From NCBI RefSeq assembly GCF_012939995.1, contig NZ_SPMZ01000029.1, positions 1-64,000 of the forward strand: DNA of 64,000 bases, written 5' to 3'. A model generated the notes under the pieces. That model was not told the DNA's origin. It worked only from the letters and a program-made list of their open reading frames with translations, and did no database searches. Positions 18,351-26,149 of this stretch are shown here, in pieces (positions within the stretch are counted from its first letter, which is position 1; each line of letters opens with the position of its first letter). The DNA is from Candidatus Competibacter phosphatis (GTDB taxonomy: Bacteria; Pseudomonadota; Gammaproteobacteria; Competibacterales; Competibacteraceae). The position numbers and the translations under genes are program-made.

Positions 18351-19646
18351 ATGACAAAGATAATGCCAAAATTATCCCATTGGTTGCTGGCCGGCGCGCT
18401 GGCGCTGGGCACCACCTTGGCCCACGCCGCCGATACCATCAAGGTCGGGGTGCTGCATTCGCTGTCGGGGACGATGGCGATCAGCGAAACCACGCTCAAG
18501 GACACCGTCCTGATGCTGATCGATGAACAGAACAAGAAGGGTGGTCTGCTCGGCAAGAAACTGGAAGCGGTGGTGGTCGATCCGGCCTCGAACTGGCCGC
18601 TGTTCGCCGAAAAAGCGCGCGAGTTGTTGCAAAAGGATAAGGTGGCGGTGGTGTTCGGCTGCTGGACCTCGGTGTCGCGCAAGTCGGTGTTGCCGGTGTT
18701 CGAGGAACTGAACGGCATCCTGTTCTATCCGGTGCAATATGAAGGCGAGGAGTCGTCGCGCAACGTGTTCTACACCGGCGCCGCGCCCAACCAGCAGGCC
18801 ATCCCAGCGGTGGATTACCTGATGAAGGATTTGGGCGTGGAGCGTTGGGTGTTGGCCGGTACCGACTACGTCTACCCGCGTACCACCAACAAGATTCTGG
18901 AAGCCTATCTCAAGTCCAAGGGTGTCAAGGAAGAGGACATCATGATCAACTACACGCCGTTCGGCCATTCCGACTGGCAGTCCATCGTCGCTGACATCAA
19001 GAAGTTCGGCACCGCCGGTAAGAAGACCGCCGTGGTTTCCACCATCAACGGCGACGCCAACGTGCCGTTCTACAAGGAACTGGGCAACCAAGGTATTTCC
19101 GCCACCGACATTCCGGTGGTCGCCTTCTCGGTCGGTGAGGAAGAACTATCCGGCATCGATACCAAGCCGCTGGTCGGCCATCTCGCCGCTTGGAACTACT
19201 TCATGAGCATCAAGGACAAGGCCAACGATGCCTTCATCAAGCAGTGGCACACCTTCATCAAGGACAAGAAGCGCGTCACCAACGATCCGATGGAAGCTAC
19301 CTACATCGGTTTCAACATGTGGGTGAAGGCGGTGGAAAAAGCCAAGAGTACCGATCCCAACAAGGTGATCGATACCATGGTCGGCATCGAGTATCCGAAC
19401 CTGACCGGTGGCATGGCCAAGATGTTGCCCAACCATCACCTGACTAAGCCGGTGTTCATCGGCGAGATCCAGGCCGACGGTCAGTTCGACGTGGTGTGGA
19501 AGACCAAGGGTCTGGTGCCGGGCGACGCCTGGTCCGACTACCTGCCGGGTAGCAAGGACATCACCGCCGACTGGGCTGATCCCAAGATCAAGTGCGGCAA
19601 CTACAACACCGTCACCAAGAAGTGCTCGGGTCAGAATTACCAGTAA
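18351..19646 (+). CDS. urtA: urea ABC transporter, substrate-binding protein
   Basis: A 431-residue periplasmic binding protein of the HAAT/Leu-Ile-Val family specific for urea. The signal peptide ends at about residue 28 (LALGTTLAHA). The mature part starts TIKVGVLHSLSGTMAISE, and the segments CWTSVSRKSVLPVFEELNG and PVQYEGEESS are characteristic of UrtA/FmdD proteins. The ATG at 18351 is preferred over 18363, with the sigma-54-like promoter 50 nt upstream. It is the first gene of urtABCDE, separated from urtB by 176 nt with a hairpin, as expected when the binding protein is made in excess. Confidence 0.96.
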   Translation: MTKIMPKLSHWLLAGALALGTTLAHAADTIKVGVLHSLSGTMAISETTLKDTVLMLIDEQNKKGGLLGKKLEAVVVDPASNWPLFAEKARELLQKDKVAVVFGCWTSVSRKSVLPVFEELNGILFYPVQYEGEESSRNVFYTGAAPNQQAIPAVDYLMKDLGVERWVLAGTDYVYPRTTNKILEAYLKSKGVKEEDIMINYTPFGHSDWQSIVADIKKFGTAGKKTAVVSTINGDANVPFYKELGNQGISATDIPVVAFSVGEEELSGIDTKPLVGHLAAWNYFMSIKDKANDAFIKQWHTFIKDKKRVTNDPMEATYIGFNMWVKAVEKAKSTDPNKVIDTMVGIEYPNLTGGMAKMLPNHHLTKPVFIGEIQADGQFDVVWKTKGLVPGDAWSDYLPGSKDITADWADPKIKCGNYNTVTKKCSGQNYQ

Positions 19647-19687
19647 TCTCCCCGGCCCCCTCTTGTCGATCTTCACGAATGATCGGG

Positions 19688-19715
19688 TGGCGCCGGTTCG
19701 AATCGCCCGGCGCCA
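19688..19715 (+). other. stem-loop between urtA and urtB
   Basis: TGGCGCCG (19688-19695) and CGGCGCCA (19708-19715) form a perfect 8-bp stem with a 12-nt loop, 41 nt after the urtA stop. With no T-run it is more likely an mRNA stabiliser or partial terminator raising urtA over urtBCDE. The loop contains GTTCGAATC, which mimics a tRNA T-arm, but no tRNA can be folded around it. Confidence 0.55.
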
Positions 19716-19822
19716 TTGCACTCCCTACCTTGGTTAAGGAAGGTAAAAGTCACCCGATCCATTTCCGCAAGCTCGGCGAAGAGGGGATTTCCCTCTCACC
19801 CTTCCGATGAGAAGCGCTCCTT

Positions 19823-21439
19823 ATGGTATCCCGCACGTCGTTTCGCGCCGGGCTGACCGGTCTTGCCCTGCTGTTGCTGACGCTTTTCGCGGCATCATCC
19901 GTCCGCGCCGCCGATGACGATGCGCTGCGGACTCTCTTGATGCAACTCCGCGAAGCCGATTTCACCGAAAAGGCGACGTTGATTGAAACGCTGGTGAATA
20001 TGGATCATCCCCGGATCGCCGCAATCCTCGGCGCATTGCCCGAAAGTCGCTTGTACTACCAGGAGGAAGGCGATCGGATGGTGATCGCTCTGGGCGACGA
20101 TGCCGAGATTGCCATTGAGGATGCCATCACCGGTCAACCCTTGGGGCAAGTGATCAAACGTGACTTGGATCGCGTCCGGGTCAACAATCATTTGCGCAGT
20201 CTGATCGAAGACCGCTTGGCCAGTCTGGGCTTGTCCAGCGCCGATCCAGGAAAGCGCCGGGCGGCGGTCGATGCTTTCCTGCGCAATCCCAAACCGGAAG
20301 GCGCGGCCCGGCTGAAGGCACGGCTGGAGGTGGAGTCCGACAAGAAAATCCAGGAATTATTGACGGCGGCGTTGGCGCTGGTCGATCTGGCGAGTCCCGA
20401 CCCTGCCGTGCGTGTACAAGCCGCCAAGGCGCTGGGCGGCTGGACGCAACCGGAAATTCGCGGTCCATTGCTGCGGGTTGCCGCCGAGGATAGCGACGCC
20501 ACAGTACGCGAGGCGGCAAAAGCCGCGCTGGCCAAGACCGAATTCCGGCTGCAAATGCTGGGTTGGGCGGAAACCCTATTCTTTGGTCTGTCGCTGGGTT
20601 CGGTGTTGATTCTGGCGGCCATCGGTCTAGCCGTCACCTTTGGGGTGATGGGCGTGATCAACATGGCGCACGGCGAGTTGATGATGCTCGGCGCTTACAC
20701 GACTTGGTTGACGCAGCAGTATCTGCCGGTCAACTGGTCGCTGCCGGTGGCCGTGCCGCTGGCCTTTCTCGTGGCTGCATTGGTCGGTATCGCCATCGAG
20801 CGCAGCGTGATCCGTTTTCTCTACGGCCGGCCGCTGGAAACCTTGTTGGCCACCTTCGGCATCAGCCTGATCCTGCAACAACTGGTGCGTTCGATTTTCT
20901 CTCCACTGAACCGCTCGGTGGCGACCCCGGACTGGATGAGCGGCACGATCCTACTCGGTCCGCTGGAGGTTACGCTCAATCGCCTGGTGATCATCGGCTT
21001 TTGCATCGCGGTGTTTGCCCTGCTGTGGCTGGCCCTGCAACGCACTCGGCTGGGCTTGGAGGTGCGGGCGGTGGCGCAGAATCGGGCGATGGCGAAGGCG
21101 ATGGGCGTCCGTTCGGCGCGGGTGGACGCGCTGACCTTCGGCCTGGGTAGCGGCATCGCCGGTGTGGCCGGGGTCGCGTTGTCGCAACTGACCAATGTCG
21201 GGCCCAACCTGGGGCAGAATTACATCGTGGACTCGTTCATGGTGGTGGTGTTTGGCGGGGTCGGTAACCTGTGGGGCACGATGGTGGCCGGGCTGTCGCT
21301 GGGTGTCGCCAATAAACTGCTGGAACCCTGGTCCGGCGCGGTATTGGCCAAGATCCTGGTGCTGGTGTTCCTGATCCTGTTCATTCAAAAACGCCCACGC
21401 GGACTGTTCCCGCAGCGCGGGCGGGCGGCGGAGGTTTGA
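19823..21439 (+). CDS. urtB: urea ABC transporter, permease UrtB
   Basis: A 538-residue permease. Residues 1-30 form a signal/anchor, followed by a ~220-residue periplasmic helical part rich in alpha-alpha repeats (for example ALALVDLASPDPAVRVQAAK), which is typical of UrtB and absent from amino-acid LivH. The membrane part from about 250 has eight or so helices with the LivH-like segments AIGLAVTFGVMGVINMAHGE and GLGSGIAGVAGVALSQ. It pairs with UrtC; the urtC start is 4 nt after its stop. Confidence 0.95.
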   Translation: MVSRTSFRAGLTGLALLLLTLFAASSVRAADDDALRTLLMQLREADFTEKATLIETLVNMDHPRIAAILGALPESRLYYQEEGDRMVIALGDDAEIAIEDAITGQPLGQVIKRDLDRVRVNNHLRSLIEDRLASLGLSSADPGKRRAAVDAFLRNPKPEGAARLKARLEVESDKKIQELLTAALALVDLASPDPAVRVQAAKALGGWTQPEIRGPLLRVAAEDSDATVREAAKAALAKTEFRLQMLGWAETLFFGLSLGSVLILAAIGLAVTFGVMGVINMAHGELMMLGAYTTWLTQQYLPVNWSLPVAVPLAFLVAALVGIAIERSVIRFLYGRPLETLLATFGISLILQQLVRSIFSPLNRSVATPDWMSGTILLGPLEVTLNRLVIIGFCIAVFALLWLALQRTRLGLEVRAVAQNRAMAKAMGVRSARVDALTFGLGSGIAGVAGVALSQLTNVGPNLGQNYIVDSFMVVVFGGVGNLWGTMVAGLSLGVANKLLEPWSGAVLAKILVLVFLILFIQKRPRGLFPQRGRAAEV

Positions 21440-21443
21440 ACTC

Positions 21444-22532
21444 ATGCGTTTCCCTCCCTGGCTACTCTCCGATCGTGCCGGACTGGTGTTGCTGGCCGTG
21501 CTGGCTATCCTCGGCATCGGCGTTCCGGTGCTCAATCTGCTGGTTCCACCCGATCACCCTCTGCATCTGACCGCCTATACCGTTACCCTGCTTGGCAAAT
21601 ACCTCTGCTACGCGCTGTTGGCGGTGTCCATCGATCTGGTGTGGGGCTACATGGGCATCCTGAGTCTGGGCCACGCCGCTTTCTTCGCCTTGGGCGGCTA
21701 CTGTTTCGGCATGTATTTGATGCGCCAGATCGGGACTCGCGGAGTTTACGGCGATCCCGTGTTGCCCGATTTCATGGTGTTCCTGAACTGGTCGAAGCTG
21801 CCTTGGTATTGGCATGGCTTCGACAATTTCGGGTTTGCGGCGCTGATGGTGCTGGTCGTGCCCGGCCTGCTGGCGTTCGTGTTTGGCTGGTTTGCCTTCC
21901 GCTCGCGGGTGTCGGGCGTCTACCTGTCGATCATCACTCAGGCGCTGACCTACGCCCTGATGCTGGCCTTCTTTCGCAACGAGATGGGCTTCGGCGGCAA
22001 CAACGGCCTGACCGATTTCAAGGATGTGCTCGGCTTCCCGCTGCATGCCGATGGAACCCGTATCGTGTTGTTCGTGCTGTCCGCCCTGGCGCTGGCTGGT
22101 GGTTATCTTTTGTGCCGCTGGTTGGTCTCGACCCGGATGGGCCGGGTGCTGGTGGCGATCCGCGACAGCGAGGATCGCGCCCGCTTTCTCGGCTACCGGG
22201 TGGAACGAGTCAAGGCGCTGGTGTTCACCTTGTCGGCGATGTTGGCCGCAGTGGCCGGGGCGCTGTACGTGCCACAGGTCGGCATCATCAATCCTGGCGA
22301 ATTCGCGCCGCTGAATTCCATCGAGGCAGTGATCTGGGTGGCGGTCGGCGGGCGCGGCACGCTGGTTGGCGCGGTGATCGGCGCGGTGCTGGTCAACTAC
22401 GCCAAGACCTGGTTGACCGGTGCCTTGCCGGAAGTCTGGTTGTTCGCCTTGGGTGGATTGTTCGTGGCGGTCACCGTGTTGTTGCCCTACGGTTTGATCG
22501 GCCTGTTGCGGCGACGGGAGAAAGCGGCATGA
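21444..22532 (+). CDS. urtC: urea ABC transporter, permease UrtC
   Basis: A 362-residue LivM-like inner-membrane permease with about nine or ten helices. Signature segments are LVWGYMGILSLGHAAFFALGG near residue 60 and VERVKALVFTLSAMLAAVAG near 255. It is the second channel subunit of the urea importer. Its last codons overlap the urtD ATG by 4 nt (ATGA). Confidence 0.95.
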   Translation: MRFPPWLLSDRAGLVLLAVLAILGIGVPVLNLLVPPDHPLHLTAYTVTLLGKYLCYALLAVSIDLVWGYMGILSLGHAAFFALGGYCFGMYLMRQIGTRGVYGDPVLPDFMVFLNWSKLPWYWHGFDNFGFAALMVLVVPGLLAFVFGWFAFRSRVSGVYLSIITQALTYALMLAFFRNEMGFGGNNGLTDFKDVLGFPLHADGTRIVLFVLSALALAGGYLLCRWLVSTRMGRVLVAIRDSEDRARFLGYRVERVKALVFTLSAMLAAVAGALYVPQVGIINPGEFAPLNSIEAVIWVAVGGRGTLVGAVIGAVLVNYAKTWLTGALPEVWLFALGGLFVAVTVLLPYGLIGLLRRREKAA

Positions 22533-23350
22533 GCGAACTGATCTCGGAATTGGATGCGGTCGGTCTGCATACGCCGGTCGAGCCGGTCGATGCCACCCAT
22601 GGCATCCTGCTGTATCTGGAAGAGGTCAGCGTCAGTTTCGACGGCTTCAAGGCCATCGATAAGCTGTCGCTGTATATCGGCGATGGCGAACTGCGCTGCA
22701 TCATCGGTCCCAACGGTGCCGGCAAGACCACCATGATGGACATCATCACCGGCAAGACCAAGCCGGACAGCGGGCGGGTATTTTTCGGCCAGACCATCGA
22801 TCTGCTCAAGCTGGACGAGCCGGCCATCGCCCGGATTGGCATCGGCCGCAAGTTCCAGAAACCGACCGTGATCGAACCGCTGACCGTGCTGGAAAACCTG
22901 GAACTGGCGATGTCGGGCGCCAAGCGGTTGCGCGGGTTACTGTCCACCCGACTGAGTGGCGAGGAACGCGACCGCATCGGCGCGGTGTTGGAGCGGGTCG
23001 GCCTGTCCGAGCACGGCGGGCGCCGGGCCGGCATTCTGGCGCACGGCCAGAAGCAGTGGCTGGAAATCGGCATGCTGCTGATGCAGGAGCCGCGCCTGCT
23101 GCTGGTGGACGAGCCGGTGGCCGGCATGACCCCGGCGGAAATGGAGCGCACCGCCGAATTGCTGCGCTCGCTGGCCGGCGCGCACTCGGTGGTGGTGGTC
23201 GAGCACGATATGGGTTTCGTGCGCTCCATCGCCGATCAGGTGACCGTGCTGCATCAGGGGCGAGTGCTGGCGGAAGGTCGGCTGGACGAGTTGCAGGTCG
23301 ACCCCACGGTCATCGAAGTCTATTTGGGAGCCGGCGATGCTTACCATTGA
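22529..23350 (+). CDS. urtD: urea ABC transporter, ATP-binding protein UrtD
   Basis: A 273-residue LivG-type ATPase. Walker A is GPNGAGKTT (about residues 65-73), the signature region is LAHGQKQWLEIGM in place of LSGGQ (usual for UrtD), and Walker B is LLLVDEPVAGM. The ATG at 22529 overlaps the urtC stop. The end overlaps the urtE start by 14 nt. Confidence 0.95.
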   Translation: MSELISELDAVGLHTPVEPVDATHGILLYLEEVSVSFDGFKAIDKLSLYIGDGELRCIIGPNGAGKTTMMDIITGKTKPDSGRVFFGQTIDLLKLDEPAIARIGIGRKFQKPTVIEPLTVLENLELAMSGAKRLRGLLSTRLSGEERDRIGAVLERVGLSEHGGRRAGILAHGQKQWLEIGMLLMQEPRLLLVDEPVAGMTPAEMERTAELLRSLAGAHSVVVVEHDMGFVRSIADQVTVLHQGRVLAEGRLDELQVDPTVIEVYLGAGDAYH

Positions 23351-24108
23351 AGGTCTGAACCAGTATTACGGCGAATCGCGACACGCTGTGGGATCTGGGG
23401 CTGGAGGTGCCGGAAGGCGCGGTGATCAGCCTGATGGGCCGCAACGGCGTGGGTAAGACTACTTTGCTGAAGTGCCTGATGGGTCTGCTGCCGATCCGCT
23501 CCGGCACGATCACTTTCGCCGGCGAGGATCTGAGTCGTCTACCGGCGGAGCGGCGGGCGCCGCTCGGCATCGGCTACGTACCGCAGGGCCGGCAGATCTT
23601 TCCGCTGCTGACCGTGGAAGAAAATCTGAAAATCGGTTTGGCGGCCAATCCCCGGCGCTTACGACAGGTGCCGGAATTGATCTTCGAACTGTTTCCGGTG
23701 CTCAAGACCATGCTCAAGCGCCGCGGCGGCGATCTGTCCGGCGGGCAGCAGCAGCAACTGGCCATCGGTCGCGCCCTGGTGCTGGAGCCGCGTCTGTTGA
23801 TCCTTGATGAGCCGACCGAAGGTATTCAGCCCAACGTGGTGCGCGAGATTGGCCGGGTCATTCGCCGGCTGAATCAGGAACAGATCGACCGAACCCGCGA
23901 GCAGGCCGCCATCGTTCAGGAGATCAATGTGGCGGTGCAGCGCTTGAATCGGGAGTTGGGGATGACCGTGCTGCTGGTCGAGCAGAAGCTGCCGTTCGCC
24001 CGTTGGGTCGCCCAGCAGTTTTGTATCGTCGACAAGGGCCGGGCGGTGGCCACCGGAGCGATTGCCGATTTAAACGACGATCTGGTGCGGCAGTATTTGA
24101 CGGTATAA
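23337..24108 (+). CDS. urtE: urea ABC transporter, ATP-binding protein UrtE (frame break near N-terminus)
   Basis: A LivF-type ATPase of about 257 residues. The start MLTIEGLNQYYGESR lies in one frame and continues in the next as TLWDLGLEVPEGAVISLMG. The break is near 23376-23386: restoring two lost bases in the CACAC stretch would give GESRHTLWDLGLEVPEG, matching the usual YGxSHxLW of UrtE. Walker A is GRNGVGKTT, signature LSGGQQQQL and Walker B LLILDEPTEG. A frame beginning at 23407 alone would lack the first strand. It closes the urt operon, 6 nt from the convergent DegV gene. Confidence 0.85.
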
Positions 24109-24114
24109 CGGGAT

Positions 24115-25045
24115 TCAGTCGGCGGCATAAGCCAGCGATAGCGCGCCAGGGCCGACGCTGGCGCCGCCGACCGCGCTCATGGTGGACACCATGACTTCGA
24201 TACCCCACTGGTGGGCGTACCGTTCGAATTCGACGAAGCAGGGCTTCTGCCTGAGTACTTGCGGGTCGCCGGCGTAACTGATCGCCACCAACGGGGTTCG
24301 CAGGCCCAATTCGACCGTTTTCCGAGCATGATCGAGCAGCTTCGGCAACGCTTTGTCAAAACCGCGCCCCTTGAACGCCAGTTCAATTTCACCATCGAAA
24401 AAGCGGGCAACCGGCTGGTTGCCGAGCAGCCCATCCAGGTGGGACTCCGGAAACGTCATGCGCATTTCCTCATTATCCTTTGCCCAGTTGCGCGCGTAGG
24501 CCAAGTCTCCGGGCAGAATGTAGCAGCGCACGTACCGCCGGAACTCCTCGATCCGTCGGCGCAATTCGTTGAAGGCCAAATCCTGATCCCGGAGCAGCCG
24601 AATCGCCGCATCGGCCAGCACCGCCTCACCGGCGAAAACGGTTCTACTGTCGAGCACGTTCAGATGGAACGGCGTCAGCAATCCGGCCAGCCGGCGCTTT
24701 TCGCGGTAGCCGCGCAGGGTGGCGAAATAGGCTTCGGTCGCGTTTTGAAACAAGGCGCTGAGGGTTTGCGAGAGGGTGATCAGAACCGCCCGGTCGTACT
24801 CGACGACCCAACGATCCAGAAACAGCGCGGCGATGGCGTCGGCTGGACAAGGTTCGTTTGTCGCCTTCAGATCCGGCGACGCGGCGTAACGGTGAAAAAA
24901 AAGCCAGACTCAGGTTGATATCCCGGGTATCGGAAAACACCTGATCGCCCAGGAGCAATTTATTGGGCAACACCTTTAAACGATGTTGTTGCACGTAAGC
25001 ATCCGGCAGATCGCAGGTTGCGTCGATCACTACCACGGTTTTCAC
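24115..25045 (-). pseudogene. DegV-family fatty-acid-binding protein, frameshifted in this assembly
   Basis: About 309 residues when one break is repaired. The first part, MKTVVVIDATCDLPDAYVQQ, contains the DegV start D.TCDLP. The frame changes at an A8 run (24895-24902) where seven bases would fit, then continues in frame as HRYAASPDLKATNEPCPADA and on to LFQNATEAYFATLRGYREK and a C-terminal part with ISYAGDP and a final TMSAVGGASVGPGALSLAY. DegV proteins (FakB-like) bind a fatty acid between two domains. Role here is unknown; neighbours are PilZ and cNMP-binding genes. Confidence 0.75.
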
Positions 25046-25111
25046 GCCGACACAACTCCAGAGCCGCGCTTGCGGTCCGTTTGGCGGGCATCCGGCGGCC
25101 GGACGAGGGGG

Positions 25112-25427
25112 TCAGTCCGCATGGGGGTTGTTGTAGAGCGCTTCGAACCGGCAGCCATAACCGAACCGCCCATCCTTCTTGGTGGGGTCGACGCGCACGA
25201 TGGTGGCCGTTGCCTCCAGTTCGATCTCCGCCAGTTCGTCCGAGTGGATGAAGAGGTATAGTGTCGTTCCGACCGGTAGTTCCTGCTCGGCCCACAACAA
25301 GATTCCCCCCCCCGCCGAAATTGCCCATCGTGCCCTCGTGCAACAGGTCGGCGCCGGCAACCTTGTACTGGATTGCGGCGTTGACTTCGGTGCGGGCAAA
25401 CTGCCGCTTTTCGACACAACCAGGCAT
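25112..25427 (-). pseudogene. PilZ domain protein (c-di-GMP receptor), frameshifted in this assembly
   Basis: About 104 residues. The N-terminal RxxxR-like motif is KRQFARTEV, and the second c-di-GMP motif falls at GNFGGGGILLW. A C9 run at 25305-25313 (one base too many) moves the frame inside this motif; after it comes AEQELPVGTTLYLFIHSDEL and a final GYGCRFEALYNN, normal for a stand-alone PilZ domain. It probably binds c-di-GMP. The second motif has Gly where Ser is usual, so binding could be weaker. It lies between DegV and a cNMP-binding protein. Confidence 0.7.
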
Positions 25428-25594
25428 GAGCGCACTCCGAAATGGATTTTGGGAAAGCCGGGGCGATGTCTGGGGTGTGCCCTATCACACCTCCGCAAAG
25501 TCGGTTAAACTGCCACAAAATTATCGCACCAACCGTTTGGCAAGCCAAGGCGCGGATATCCCCATCGACTCTCCGCACGATGAGACACCGATCC

Positions 25595-25960
25595 ATGCGC
25601 AACCAGGAACTTTTTAACCAGCTTGAAGACAGCCGTTCTTTCGCCGCCGGCCAAGCCATCTTCCGGGAGGGGGAGCCGGGTGATAACCTCTATATCGTGG
25701 CGGAAGGCGAGGTCGACATCCTGATGAATGGCGGCCATATTCTGGAAACCGTTGGCCCTGGCGGCATTCTCGGAGAACTCGCGCTGGTCGATGACAAACC
25801 CCGCAGCGCCACAGCCGTCGCCCGCACCGACTGCGTGCTGGCACCTGTCAGCCGGGCGCACTTTCTGGCTCTGGTGCGGCTGACGCCTTCCTTTGCCATC
25901 CAAGTCATGCGGGTTATGGCCGAACGGTTGCGTCGTACCACCAACCAACTCCGCGACTGA
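25595..25960 (+). CDS. cyclic-nucleotide-binding domain protein (single cNMP domain)
   Basis: A 121-residue protein that is just one CAP/CRP-type effector domain: GQAIFREGEPGDNLYIVAEG then VGPGGILGELALVDDKPRSA with the phosphate-binding cassette, and RVMAERLRRTTNQL at the end. No DNA-binding helix-turn-helix follows. Start chosen at ATG 25595; ATG 25580 is possible and no ribosome site decides between them. It may sense cAMP or serve as a regulatory subunit; partner unknown. Confidence 0.82.
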   Translation: MRNQELFNQLEDSRSFAAGQAIFREGEPGDNLYIVAEGEVDILMNGGHILETVGPGGILGELALVDDKPRSATAVARTDCVLAPVSRAHFLALVRLTPSFAIQVMRVMAERLRRTTNQLRD

Positions 25961-26149
25961 TCGCGCGGTCAGGCGCCGGCCCGGCTGTTCGGTGCGGACC
26001 GGGTTGTCCATGCGCTTGAAAACGCTTTTTCGCATGACACACCGCACGATGCCTGCGGCCTTTCGTGCCAGCCGCGCACCGAAGCCGCTCCGGCCATGGC
26101 CGCACGACCGGCAAGCGGGATCGCAGTAGCCTCCTCCGTGGGAATTTGC

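Noticed and set aside
19679-19725. tRNA-like GTTCGAATC loop after urtA
   Set aside because: No acceptor stem, D-arm or anticodon arm fits around it; it is simply a GC hairpin.
23337-23440. urtE read as a genuine pseudogene
   Set aside because: Only a one- or two-base frame change near codon 15 with all ATPase motifs intact and an otherwise complete operon; error is likelier.
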